The position numbers were made by a program, and so were the translations under genes. A stretch of 64,000 bases of DNA from Corallococcus macrosporus DSM 14697 (GTDB taxonomy: Bacteria > Myxococcota > Myxococcia > Myxococcales > Myxococcaceae): assembly GCF_002305895.1 (NCBI RefSeq), contig NZ_CP022203.1, positions 2,582,501 to 2,646,500 of the forward strand. Reading direction: 5' to 3'. A model generated the notes under the pieces. That model was given only the letters and a program-made list of their open reading frames with translations, had not been told where the DNA came from and did not search any database. Shown one piece after another: positions 8,252 through 16,910 of the stretch. Within the stretch, counting starts at the first letter, position 1. The number at the start of each line of letters is the position of its first letter.

Positions 8252-9616
8252 TCAGTCCGCTTCGTATCCGTGTGGCTTGTGGTGGTGCTTGGAGGGCATG
8301 AACGTCAGGGTGGCCGCGTTGGCGCCAGTCCCCACCCCGACGAAGACGTCGATGAAGTCCCCCGTCTTCCCGCTGTAGCGCAGCACCGTCCCCGGGAGGA
8401 AGTCCGGGATGTACAGGTTGCCGTCCGGGCCGAACTCCATGTCCACGAAGTCAGTCAACCCGCCGCTTCCCGGCTCGACGAACACGTCGATGAAGGCGCC
8501 CGTCCTGGCGTTGAAGCGCAAGACGTCATCGCCAGCCGTGGTGCCGACGTAGAGCTTGTGGTCCTTGCCAATGGCGACCGTCACGGCATCGATGCCCGGA
8601 ATGAAGATGGCGCCGGACTGCCCCGCCGCGGGGAAGAACGCTCCATTCTCGTCGTAGCGCACCACGTTGTTGCCCAGGATGCTGACGACGAACAGGTTCC
8701 CCTTCTTGTCGAAGGCCATCTTCTGGGGAACCAACAGCCCGCCGCCCGAGGCGAACACGTCGATGAAGGCGCCCGTGGTCCCGTCGTAGCGCAGCACGCT
8801 GTTGGTGCCGCCAAAGCTGTCGGCGACGTACAGGTTGCCATCGGGGCCGAAGATGAGGCCGCCGGGGAAGCCCAGGCCACCGCTGCCGGCGGGCACGAAG
8901 ATGTCGATGAAGGCGCCCGTCTTCCCATTGAAGCGCAGCACCTCCCGGGTGTTGAAGCTGGCGATGTAGAGGTTGCCATCCGGTCCGTAGACGAGCTCCT
9001 GCGGGTTGGAGAGCCCGGCGCTGCCCGGCGGGATGAAGAAGCCGAGGAAGACGCCCGTCTTCCCGTCGTAGCGCAGCACGCTGTTGCTCACGTTGTTGCT
9101 GACCAGCAGGTCCCCCGTCTTCCTCTTCCGGACCCGCACCTGCACCGAATCCAGCCCCCACTGCTCGTTGGCCTCGCCGCGCGGCGGGTCCGCGAAGCGG
9201 AGCGTCAGCCGGTCTCCGGTGTGCCTGAAGGTGAAGGTCAGCGGGTAGATGGCGTCGCCCCGGCTGCCGTAGCCGGACGCATCCGGGTACCCGAGCTTGC
9301 CCTTCTGCGCGGCGCCGGTGAGGCCCGGATAGCTGCCCTGGGGATAGGGCTCCGGGTACGACTGCGCGTAGCGTGCATCGAACGGCGCGGCGTCGTTGGA
9401 GAAGGTGGCATCCAGCAGGATGGGCCCATCGTCCACGCTCGCGACCCAGCGGTCGGGGCCCTTCGCCGCGTCATTCCCATCCCACGACTTCAGGACGAAG
9501 AGCTCCAGGCGGACCTCGACCTCGTCATGCGCGGGCAGGTCGGCCAGGCTGAGGGTGACTTCCTGCTCGCTGAAGGGCCCCAGGAACTTCCGTTCTCCCT
9601 TCGGCGTCCGGGACAC
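8252..9616 (-). CDS. NHL/SMP-30-like beta-propeller protein (N-terminus probably frameshifted)
   Basis: A 454-residue protein. About residues 1-170 form a beta-rich domain. It is followed by six repeats of about 50 residues with the consensus VLRYDGKTGAFIDVFV...GPDGNLYVAD, the pattern of an NHL or SMP-30-like six-bladed propeller. The repeated GPDGNLY motif is present in at least three blades. Such proteins are usually secreted or cell-surface. However, the only start in frame is GTG at 9616, a stop lies 10 codons upstream, and no signal peptide is present. In the neighbouring frame just upstream is a lipoprotein-like leader (see 9628-9756), so the gene is probably longer and interrupted by a frameshift. 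The C-terminus is His/Lys-rich (SKHHHKPHG). Confidence 0.85.
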   Translation of the reverse strand: MSRTPKGERKFLGPFSEQEVTLSLADLPAHDEVEVRLELFVLKSWDGNDAAKGPDRWVASVDDGPILLDATFSNDAAPFDARYAQSYPEPYPQGSYPGLTGAAQKGKLGYPDASGYGSRGDAIYPLTFTFRHTGDRLTLRFADPPRGEANEQWGLDSVQVRVRKRKTGDLLVSNNVSNSVLRYDGKTGVFLGFFIPPGSAGLSNPQELVYGPDGNLYIASFNTREVLRFNGKTGAFIDIFVPAGSGGLGFPGGLIFGPDGNLYVADSFGGTNSVLRYDGTTGAFIDVFASGGGLLVPQKMAFDKKGNLFVVSILGNNVVRYDENGAFFPAAGQSGAIFIPGIDAVTVAIGKDHKLYVGTTAGDDVLRFNARTGAFIDVFVEPGSGGLTDFVDMEFGPDGNLYIPDFLPGTVLRYSGKTGDFIDVFVGVGTGANAATLTFMPSKHHHKPHGYEAD

Positions 9617-9627
9617 GGTGCGGTGGC

Positions 9628-9756
9628 TCCACTCAGCGCCTGCTCACCGAATGCGTCTGCCTGCTCGTCGGGGCCTCCCATGCACCCGACCCACCACGCC
9701 GCCAATGCCGCACATCCCAGCCGCTCCGGGGCGCGAAGTGGAGCGGGCTGCCCCCT
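9628..9756 (-). pseudogene. Out-of-frame lipoprotein leader of the propeller gene
   Basis: Reading the minus strand one frame off the propeller gene gives a hydrophobic stretch ending in a lipobox-like cysteine (CAALAAWWVGCMGG), followed by PDEQADAFGEQALS. Myxobacterial secreted lipoproteins very often have this layout: a Cys, a short acidic linker and a QAL stretch. The frame then runs into Arg-rich nonsense, while the propeller frame takes up sensible protein (EWSHRTVSRTPKGERKF). A single indel near 9630-9645 would join them. No ATG, GTG or TTG start at a good distance is visible, so the leader may be decayed further. Confidence 0.4.
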
Positions 9757-9893
9757 TCACCGGGATGGGCCGATGGAAAGGGGGGTTCGCACCGGCTGTG
9801 CAGTGGGATGCACACGGCGGGACGTGGCCTGGCGAAAAGCCCGCGAAATGACGGCGTGGACGGTTGGCCATGCCATTGCAGAGGCGCGGCGCC

Positions 9894-10553
9894 GTGAACA
9901 GCTCCTTTCGAAGCCGCGTCCGGTCGCTCCTGCTCCCATCCACCCTTCTCCTGGCGGTGCCCGCCGTCGCCCAAGCAGACAGCTCGGGGGCGGGCTTCAC
10001 CTTGGGACTGCGCGGAGGCTATGGGGTGCCGGTGGGTGATGCGTTTGAGAATGCTCCCTTGAATGACCGCTTCGAGGGCGCCATCGCGCCTCAAATCGAC
10101 GTGGGGTACTTCCTCAACCGCAATGTCTCTCTGGGAATCTACGGCCAGGTCGGGTTCGCGCAGGTCAACCCGGACCTCTGCCCGGTGACCATTGATTGTG
10201 AGGGCCGCGTGCTGCGCTTCGGCGTGGATGTGAACTACCACGTCACGACGACCGGCGCGCTCAGCCCGTGGCTGGGGTTGGGCGTGGGGTACGAAATCGC
10301 GGAGTTCGAGGCGTCGTCGGGCGACATCCGGGGCTCGAGCTCGATGCGGGGAATGGAGCTCGTCCACCTGCAGGGCGGGCTGGACTTCCGGCTGTCCTCC
10401 CAGGTCTGGCTGGGGCCCTACGCGGTGGCCACGGTGGGCCAGTACTCGCGTGCCTCGGCCCGCCTGGGCTGGTCGGAGGTGTCCGAGGACATCGAGGACA
10501 AGGCGCTCCACTTCTGGCTCCAGCCGGGGCTCCGGCTCCAGGTCCGGCTGTAG
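9894..10553 (+). CDS. Outer-membrane beta-barrel protein
   Basis: A small secreted protein of about 219 residues. A signal peptide (RSRVRSLLLPSTLLLAVPAVAQA) is followed by alternating hydrophobic/polar strands typical of an 8-stranded OmpA/OmpW-like barrel: FTLGLRGGYGVPVG, IDVGYFLNRNVSLGIYGQVG, LRFGVDVNYHV, PWLGLGVGYEI and a C-terminal WLQPGLRLQVRL. GTG at 9894 is chosen because AGAGG lies 9 bases upstream. An in-frame ATG at 9870 (8 residues longer) and a TTG at 9864 are alternatives. Two cysteines (PDLCPVTIDCEG) could form a loop disulfide. The function is unknown. It is transcribed divergently from the propeller gene and converges tightly on the methyltransferase, with only 8 bases between stops. 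Confidence 0.85.
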   Translation: MNSSFRSRVRSLLLPSTLLLAVPAVAQADSSGAGFTLGLRGGYGVPVGDAFENAPLNDRFEGAIAPQIDVGYFLNRNVSLGIYGQVGFAQVNPDLCPVTIDCEGRVLRFGVDVNYHVTTTGALSPWLGLGVGYEIAEFEASSGDIRGSSSMRGMELVHLQGGLDFRLSSQVWLGPYAVATVGQYSRASARLGWSEVSEDIEDKALHFWLQPGLRLQVRL

Positions 10554-10561
10554 CCAGTCGC

Positions 10562-11290
10562 CTATCGCCGCGCGGACACGAGCAGCATCATCGGGCGCTC
10601 CCGCTCCTCGGCCAGCTCGGGCTGGGCGGCGAGCTGGGCCGCGCTCGGTCCCCATTCGTCCACGTGGCGCAGGTCGAAGCCGGTGTGTATCAGGGCGTTC
10701 AGCACGGTGCCCAGCGTGCGGTGGTACTTGAGGACGCCCTTGGCGAGCCAATCCGTCGTGCGGGGGCCCTCCACTTGATAGGCGTGGAGTGGCCAGGTCT
10801 TCTGTCCGCGCTCATCCACCCGCCAGCCTGGATGGGACGGCGCCATGTAGATGGGGTGCTCGATGGAGAAGACCAGCGCGGCGCCCGGAACCAGGGCGCC
10901 GTGGACCTTCGCGAGCAGACGCGGCAGGTCTTCGATGTAGTGAAAGGCCAGGGAGCTGTAGACGAGGTCGAAGCGGGCGTGGGGCAGCTCCACCGTCTCC
11001 AGGTCCGCCTGGGTGTAGACGATGTCGCCGGTGGAGGTGAGCTGGCGGGCCCGCTCCAGCATCCGCGCCGAGACGTCGAGTCCCTGGACCTGCCGGGCGC
11101 CTTGCTCCCGCGCCCACCGGCAGAACCAGCCGTAGCCACAGCCGAGGTCGAGGACGCGGAGGCCGCGGAGCGCGGGCAGCATCGCCCGCAGCGCGGGCCA
11201 TTCCGGCGCCCCCGCGAGCCCTTCCTGGGAGCGCCGGAGCTGGCTGTAGCCGTGGAAGAAGCCAGGGTCGTCATAGATGTTCTGCGCCAT
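10562..11290 (-). CDS. Class I SAM-dependent methyltransferase
   Basis: A 242-residue soluble methyltransferase. Motif I is VLDLGCGYGWFCRWA (about residues 46-60), with the acidic residue ending strand 2 in VQGLDVS. Motif II-like FDLVYSSLAFHYIEDL and motif III-like LVPGAALVFSIEHPIY follow. The profile resembles BioC/UbiE-type small-molecule methyltransferases. The acceptor substrate is not predictable. The ATG at 11290 gives MAQNIYDDPGFFHGYSQLRRS, which matches the usual N-terminus of this subgroup. It lies downstream of, and in the same direction as, the chemoreceptor gene (57 bases apart), so co-transcription is possible. Confidence 0.92.
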   Translation of the reverse strand: MAQNIYDDPGFFHGYSQLRRSQEGLAGAPEWPALRAMLPALRGLRVLDLGCGYGWFCRWAREQGARQVQGLDVSARMLERARQLTSTGDIVYTQADLETVELPHARFDLVYSSLAFHYIEDLPRLLAKVHGALVPGAALVFSIEHPIYMAPSHPGWRVDERGQKTWPLHAYQVEGPRTTDWLAKGVLKYHRTLGTVLNALIHTGFDLRHVDEWGPSAAQLAAQPELAEERERPMMLLVSARR

Positions 11291-11347
11291 CCCTGCTTCT
11301 CAGCACCCAGGGCGCGGCGCCGCAACCCAGGCGCTTTCCCAGCGTCG

Positions 11348-13501
11348 TCACCCCTCCAGCGCGCCTGCCTGGAGCGCCAGGCGGGCCGTCCCCTCCATGC
11401 GCTCCGCGAGCGTCTGCACCGAGCCCGTCACCTTCTGCGTCTCCTCGACGGTGCGCAGCGTGTGCTGCATTTGCGCGGACAGGTCCTGGATGGCCTGGGC
11501 AATCTGGGAGGTGCCCGCGTCCTGCTGCGCCACCGCCGCGGAGATCTGCCGCACGCTGGTGCCGGTGTCATCGATGATGCCCGCGAGCCGTTGGAGCTGG
11601 GCGCCGGAGACGCGCACCGCGTCCAGGCTCGCCTTCACGCGCTGCTCGCCCTGCTCACTCATCTTCGCCGTCTCCCGCATGCTCAGACTCACCCCGTCGA
11701 GCACCTCGCGGATGCGGTGGGTGGCGAGGATGGACTGGTCGGCGAGGCTGCGCACCTCGCGTGACACGACGCCGAACCCCCGTCCATGTTCGCCGCTGCG
11801 CGCGGCCTCGATGGCGGCGTTGATGGCCAGCATGTTGGACTGGTCCGCCAGGCCCTTCACGGTGTCCACGATGGTGGAAATCTCACGGGTGCGCGAATCC
11901 AGCGCGAGGATGCTCCGCGCCATCTCCGACACTTCCTGGCGAATGGCTTCCAGGTTGGTCAGCGTGCGGGTGATGGCCGCGCCGCCGTCCCGCCCCGCCT
12001 CCTCCGCGGTTTCAATGGAGCTGGCGAGCAGCCGCGCCTTGTCCGCGGTGACCAGCGAGCCCTGCCGGATCTCCTGGACCGTCTGTTCGGCCTCCCGGAG
12101 CGCCGCGGCCTGCCGGCTGACACCCGCCGTCTGCGCCTCGCTGGAGGTGCGCAGCTGTTGGACCACCGTCGCCAGCTCGCCAGCGCCACGTCCCATGTCC
12201 TGGGCGAGCCGCTTCACCTCCTCGCGCCGCTCCTCGAGCTGGTGCGTGTGGGACGCGAGCGCGCGAACCACCAGCGCCGAGCGGCGGGCGACGATGCCCA
12301 CCAGCGAGAAGGTGAGGGCCAGGAAGCCCCAATGCATGAGCGAATCGGTGGACTCCGCCAGGCCGAACACCGGAAGCGAGATGTGGATGACGACGCCGAA
12401 GAACACGCCCAGACCCGTGGCGAAGATTCGCGCGTCGCGGTTGCCCTGCCACGCCGAGATGCTCGCGACGATGACGCACGTGAGCAGGCAGGGCACGGAG
12501 TAGAGGACGAAGAAGTTGAGGTTCCGCTGCGCCATGCCCAGGTCAACCATCACGATGATGGCCTGGAGCGCGGCCGGAACGCAGCTGGCCCAGACGCCCC
12601 AGCGGAACCAGCGCATCCGGTTCTCCAGGATGCTGTCCGAGATGAACCAGCCGAGCCCGGGCAGGATGCAATACGAGCCCAGCAGCGTGAGCTTGCTCCC
12701 CAGCAGATACTCGTCCCAGAGCGCGGAGAGCAGGCCGCCGGTGCCCAGCAGCATCGCCGCCGAGCCACCGGCGAAGAGGGTGAGCGGCACCAGCATCTTC
12801 GTCTGGCGCCGCACGAGGGCCGCCACCATGGTCAGGCAGGCGACGGTGAGCAGCAGCATGCCCATGACGAAGGGCGCCAGCCCCGTGCGCGTCACCGTCG
12901 CGAGCAGCGCGTGGTGGGGGCCCACCCGGGCCGCGCCCCCCACGCCGATGAGCGGACCGCTGCTCTGGATGCGCAGCAGCAGGCGCGAGCCCGCCACCGA
13001 GGGCGGCAGGGGGACCAGCCGCCACGCCAGGTTGTCCGTCTCCTCGATGCCCGTGGGGTTCAGCCTCCCGCCCGACTGGATGAGCCGTCCATCCGCGTAC
13101 AGCTCGAAGGCATTGGCCACCGTCCCCAGATAGAGCGCGGGCTCCAGCCACCCGCCCTGGGGAACGGGGATGCTCAGCCACAGGAAGGTCTGCCCTTGAC
13201 GGCCCGGGGGCTCACGGAGCGCGGCCACGGGTTGCCAGGCCTGCCCGTCGCCGGACTCCAGGGCCCAGGCCGGCACGTCCGCGGGCCCCGGCGGTGAGTC
13301 GCCCCACCGGTACCGCCAGCCCTCCTGCAAGTCGACGCTCGCGGGGCCGGTGTCCGCCCTCGCGGTGGCGGAGAGCACCAGGAGCAGCGGCAACACCCAG
13401 CGCCACGCGGCGCGTCGGGAGGAGCCAGATGAAACACCGGATGAGACGTGAAACGCCGGCGCGCGAGCCAAGATGCGGAGGTGACGCATGAATGCGTCCA
13501 T
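11348..13501 (-). CDS. Methyl-accepting chemotaxis protein with 7TM sensor
   Basis: A 717-residue receptor. After a signal-like segment (WRWVLPLLLVLSATARA) comes a periplasmic beta-sandwich of about 190 residues (FLWLSIPVP, LYLGTVANAFELYADGRLI, RLLLRIQSSGPLIGVGG), the pattern of a 7TMR-DISM extracellular domain. Seven hydrophobic segments then span about residues 205-400. A cytoplasmic coiled coil and the MCP signalling domain follow, with the conserved hairpin tip in the segment DQSNMLAINAAIEAARSGEH. There is no HAMP domain and no C-terminal CheR pentapeptide. Combining a DISM-type 7TM sensor with an MCP output is uncommon. No che genes are nearby, so its cognate pathway lies elsewhere. Confidence 0.92.
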   Translation of the reverse strand: MDAFMRHLRILARAPAFHVSSGVSSGSSRRAAWRWVLPLLLVLSATARADTGPASVDLQEGWRYRWGDSPPGPADVPAWALESGDGQAWQPVAALREPPGRQGQTFLWLSIPVPQGGWLEPALYLGTVANAFELYADGRLIQSGGRLNPTGIEETDNLAWRLVPLPPSVAGSRLLLRIQSSGPLIGVGGAARVGPHHALLATVTRTGLAPFVMGMLLLTVACLTMVAALVRRQTKMLVPLTLFAGGSAAMLLGTGGLLSALWDEYLLGSKLTLLGSYCILPGLGWFISDSILENRMRWFRWGVWASCVPAALQAIIVMVDLGMAQRNLNFFVLYSVPCLLTCVIVASISAWQGNRDARIFATGLGVFFGVVIHISLPVFGLAESTDSLMHWGFLALTFSLVGIVARRSALVVRALASHTHQLEERREEVKRLAQDMGRGAGELATVVQQLRTSSEAQTAGVSRQAAALREAEQTVQEIRQGSLVTADKARLLASSIETAEEAGRDGGAAITRTLTNLEAIRQEVSEMARSILALDSRTREISTIVDTVKGLADQSNMLAINAAIEAARSGEHGRGFGVVSREVRSLADQSILATHRIREVLDGVSLSMRETAKMSEQGEQRVKASLDAVRVSGAQLQRLAGIIDDTGTSVRQISAAVAQQDAGTSQIAQAIQDLSAQMQHTLRTVEETQKVTGSVQTLAERMEGTARLALQAGALEG

Positions 13502-13680
13502 CCTCGGGCGCAGGAGCCATCGCTGTAAATTGGGTCTGCTTCGCCCCGCCTGCTCGCTCGACCTCTGCTGGTATGTGTTTCAGTGACGTATGGTGAGACC
13601 TGACGGTGTTTTTCCCGGATGTTGTGTTTCACGGGAGTGCGTCACGGGCGCCGGGTTCCAGTGAAGGTGGCCGGGGAGGC

Positions 13681-14886
13681 TCAGCGCGAGCCGCGTTTGA
13701 CGCGGCCCACCGACCATTCAACGAGCCTCCGGGCCTGCCGGTGGAGCGCGGTCTGCTTGAGCGCGCCGTTGAGGTGGTCGGCGAGCTGGTGCCGCAAGGG
13801 TGGCGTGGCGATGTGCGCCTCGAGCTCCCGGATGCGCTGGGCCTGCGCCTGGAGGTGCTGCTCCAGCTCCTGGACGCGCTGGGCCTGGGCACGGTGAGAC
13901 GCCACTTCGGCGAGGTGCCGGAAGGGAGGCGGCGCGCTCCGGCGGGCGATGAGGTCGGCGTTGTCACCCTTGCGCAGGACGAAGTTCAGCGTGTTCCGGG
14001 TGAAGGCCGCGGGCACGCGCGCTCCGCTCTTCTCCACGTACAGGCGCAAGACCTCCTCGTCGAGGGTGACGGGGAACATGTCGAGGATTTCAGGCTCGAA
14101 GCCCGTCCCCACCAGGAAGGGCTCGATGTCCCCCAGCGCCACTTCGAGCTCGTGGTGACTGACGCCCAGCCCCCACCGCGTCAGCATCATGGGCGCGCTC
14201 TCCGCGGACACCTGGGCCATGGTGTCGCGGAAGTTCTCGCGCGGGGACCGGGAGGCGTACGGCCACCCGAGCTCGGGCGGCAGCAGGTGGAAGAACGGCA
14301 TCAAGGACGTGTGCGCGTCGAAGTACACGAGCCGGTTGGGCGTATCCACGACGACCATCAGCCCTCCCGGCCGCAGAAGCTCCCAGCCGGTCCGGAGCGT
14401 GTCCAGGCGTTCGGCGGGCGTCTGGTGCTCGAGCACGGCGTACAGCACGAAGATGTCGGCGCCGTTGGGGTTGTCCTGCTTCAGCGACTCCAGCAGCTTC
14501 GCGGGCTCCACGACGCGCATGTCGACGTTGCCCAGCTTCAGGGCCGTCATGCGGCTGCGGGCCGCGTGCACGGAGGGCGCGTGGATGTCGTAGCCGGAGA
14601 CGTGGCGGGCGACCTGGGCGAAGGCCGCCGTGCTGGAGCCGGTGCCGCAGCCCAGCTCGACGATGTCCGTCTGGCCCAGCTTCGTGTACCGCGCGAGCCA
14701 GGGCAGCACGTGGTCGACGCACCGGTTGTAGCGGCCGTCCACATGGTCCGCGATGTCCGACTGACCGGCCTGCGTCTTCAGGAAGAGCGGATCGAAGTCC
14801 GCGAAGTAGGATTGCAGCAGCGCCTCGCGCACGTTCGCCAAGAGCGAGGGGTCCTCCATCCGGTAATCCTCGAAGCCCGTCGCCAT
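13681..14886 (-). CDS. SAM-dependent methyltransferase with C-terminal coiled coil
   Basis: A 401-residue protein. The central class I methyltransferase fold shows motif I as IVELGCGTGSSTAAFA (about residues 75-90), an acidic strand-2 end in VSGYDIHAPS, and a post-motif block LLRPGGLMVVVDTPNR. A region of about 120 residues follows. The last 70 or so residues are a heptad-like coiled coil (AQAQRVQELEQHLQAQAQRI), ending in a basic tail. Such tails are common in methyltransferases attached to glycan or polysaccharide machinery, but no glycosyltransferases are adjacent and the substrate is unknown. The ATG at 14886 is preceded by GAGGAGA. It lies upstream of the chemoreceptor on the same strand. 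Confidence 0.88.
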   Translation of the reverse strand: MATGFEDYRMEDPSLLANVREALLQSYFADFDPLFLKTQAGQSDIADHVDGRYNRCVDHVLPWLARYTKLGQTDIVELGCGTGSSTAAFAQVARHVSGYDIHAPSVHAARSRMTALKLGNVDMRVVEPAKLLESLKQDNPNGADIFVLYAVLEHQTPAERLDTLRTGWELLRPGGLMVVVDTPNRLVYFDAHTSLMPFFHLLPPELGWPYASRSPRENFRDTMAQVSAESAPMMLTRWGLGVSHHELEVALGDIEPFLVGTGFEPEILDMFPVTLDEEVLRLYVEKSGARVPAAFTRNTLNFVLRKGDNADLIARRSAPPPFRHLAEVASHRAQAQRVQELEQHLQAQAQRIRELEAHIATPPLRHQLADHLNGALKQTALHRQARRLVEWSVGRVKRGSR

Positions 14887-14984
14887 GCCTCAGTCTCCTC
14901 GCGGTTGGGGTGGAGCGAATTGCGGGCGTGGAAGGTACCAACCGGGGCGGCCCCGGGCGAGCGAGGGCTTGGGCGAATGGTGGC

Positions 14985-16433
14985 TTAATGGCGGAGCGCC
15001 GCGCCCTCGCCGGGGCGGATGTTCTGATTCACGCGGAAAAGGTTGCTCGGGTCGTATCGCTCCTTGACCTCCACCAGCCGCGCGTAGTTGTCCCGGTACG
15101 TGGCCTGTACGCGCTCCTGGCCCTCCTCCATCATGAAGTTCACGTAGGCGCCGCCCGCCGAGTAGGGATGCAGGGCCTCCCAGTACTCCTTCGTCCAGGT
15201 GGTGATGTCCGCTGCCCTGGCGGGCGACGGGTCCACGCCGACGATGACCTCGGACCACCTCGCGTCGCGGAAGCTGAACGCGGTGCCGCCCGGGGCCACC
15301 CGGCGGGCCGCCCCGTCAATGGGGTAGAGGTGCATGGTGGACTGCATGGTCGGCAGGCGCTGGGCGAACGTGACGTGCCTTCCGATGGCCTCGTCGCTCA
15401 GCTCCCGCACGAAGTCCGCGCGCCAGTACCACTGGTGTCCCGGCGGGTAGAGCGCGTCGAAGGCGCTCTGCAACATGGGGAAGGGCATGGCCTGCACGCC
15501 GTCCAGCGCGGGGGCCATGGCGCGCACGGGCGCGAAGAGCGCGTCGGCCTGCTCCGGGTCCCCGGTGTAGCACCACACCACGGCGCACATCTTCTGCAGG
15601 TGCAGGTGCGGCGGGAAGGGCGGCGCGGGCGGCACGGTCAGGAAGGCGAAGAAGCCGTTGAGCGTCTCGGGCGCCGCGGGGATGAACTCGCGGTACCACT
15701 TCATCACCTCGGCCGCGCGCTCCAGGGGCCAGAGCGTGGGGCCGCCCAGGATGGTGTCCACCGGGTGGGCCTGGAAGAGGAAGGAGGTGACGACGCCGAA
15801 GTTGCCGCCGCCCCCGCGCACCGCCCAGAACAGGTCCGGGTGCTGCTCGGCGTTCGCGGTGACGAAGCGCCCGTCCGCCAGCACCATGTCCACGGCGAGC
15901 AGGCTGTCGATGGTGAGTCCGAAGCGCCGCGTGAGGTGCCCGATGCCGCCACCCAGCGTCAGCCCTCCCACGCCCGTGGTGGAGATGATGCCTGACGGAA
16001 CGGCGAGCCCGAAGGCGTGCGTGGCGTGGTCGACCTCGCCCCAGACGCTCCCTCCCGCGACGCGCACGGTGCCCGACGCGGGGTCCACCCGGACGCCGCG
16101 CATGGGCGACAGGTCGGCGACCAGGCCGCCGTCACAGGTGCCCAGTCCTCCGCCGTTGTGGCCGCCGCCACGGACCGCGAGGAGGAGGCCCTGCTCTCGT
16201 GCGAAGGCCACCGCCGCGAGGACGTCCGCCACGTCGGCGCATCGGGCAATCAGCGCCGGGCGCTTGTGAATCATGGCGTTGTAGACGCGGCAGTGCTCCT
16301 CGTAGTCCGCGTCATCGGGGCGCACGAGCCGGCCGCGCAGCCGGGCTCGTAGCTGCTCGACCCGGTCGGGGAGCAGACCGGGTGGTTGTCCTCCGCCTGT
16401 CCGCGCAGGCTCACGCTGTGGATCCAAGGGCAT
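14985..16433 (-). CDS. FAD-linked oxidoreductase, berberine-bridge/GOOX type
   Basis: A 482-residue enzyme of the vanillyl-alcohol-oxidase superfamily. The FAD-binding PCMH domain carries LAVRGGGHNGGGLGTCDGG at about residues 84-102; its His is the expected 8-alpha-histidyl FAD anchor. The second, cysteinyl anchor of bicovalent members is not seen: the matching segment TTGVGGLTLGGGIGHL has Val in that region. A C-terminal berberine-bridge domain ends in YDPSNLFRVNQNIRP, a near-universal closing motif. Family members oxidise sugars, alcohols or secondary metabolites. A GGAGGAC ribosome binding site lies just before the ATG at 16433. There is no signal peptide. It stands alone, with no biosynthetic cluster around it. 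Confidence 0.93.
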   Translation of the reverse strand: MPLDPQREPARTGGGQPPGLLPDRVEQLRARLRGRLVRPDDADYEEHCRVYNAMIHKRPALIARCADVADVLAAVAFAREQGLLLAVRGGGHNGGGLGTCDGGLVADLSPMRGVRVDPASGTVRVAGGSVWGEVDHATHAFGLAVPSGIISTTGVGGLTLGGGIGHLTRRFGLTIDSLLAVDMVLADGRFVTANAEQHPDLFWAVRGGGGNFGVVTSFLFQAHPVDTILGGPTLWPLERAAEVMKWYREFIPAAPETLNGFFAFLTVPPAPPFPPHLHLQKMCAVVWCYTGDPEQADALFAPVRAMAPALDGVQAMPFPMLQSAFDALYPPGHQWYWRADFVRELSDEAIGRHVTFAQRLPTMQSTMHLYPIDGAARRVAPGGTAFSFRDARWSEVIVGVDPSPARAADITTWTKEYWEALHPYSAGGAYVNFMMEEGQERVQATYRDNYARLVEVKERYDPSNLFRVNQNIRPGEGAALRH

Positions 16434-16910
16434 GGCTTTGTCCTCCGTGGGGCCAGGAATGGAAGGGCCCCTACAGCCAAGCTAGGGACGGCCGCCGAGC
16501 GCGGAGGAACGTCCGCGGCAGGAGGCCAGGAGGGGGCGCCCAGGCACGCGTTGACGGACGGGCGAGGGCGGGGCGCCTGGTGGGCCCGATGCCCGCGTGA
16601 GCGGAGCGGCGGTGACGGTCGTCCATGCCGTGGCGTCTGCCTTGGGCGCCGCGACACGCCACGGCAGACCGCCGGGCGGAAAAGCGCGTGACTGATGATG
16701 TATTGAACGTGGTTGGGCAAGCCGTGTGGGTTCGGGATTCGTGGCGCCTTGGGAGCGTCAAGCTTTGTCGCGGAAGGGGAGGCATGTGTCTTCATTGCGG
16801 CCTTGTCCCGCATCGCCAGTGACGCGGACGATGCTCGTCCTCCACCATGGCCCTGAGCGCCGCGCGAAGGGGGATTGTGTCCCGTCCGTCTCCCGGGGCA
16901 TGAAGCCAGG
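16434..16910. promoter_or_regulatory. Long divergent intergenic region with overlapping inverted repeats
   Basis: This 477-base gap between divergent genes has no credible coding sequence. It holds an 11-bp perfect inverted repeat: TGCCGTGGCGT at 16626-16636 pairs with ACGCCACGGCA at 16656-16666. An alternative 7-bp pairing, GTCTGCC with GGCAGAC, shares bases with it, so the two stems exclude each other. About 30 bases further is a locally AT-richer stretch (TGATGATGTATTGAAC near 16692). A small RNA, leader switch or operator are all possible. Confidence 0.35.
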
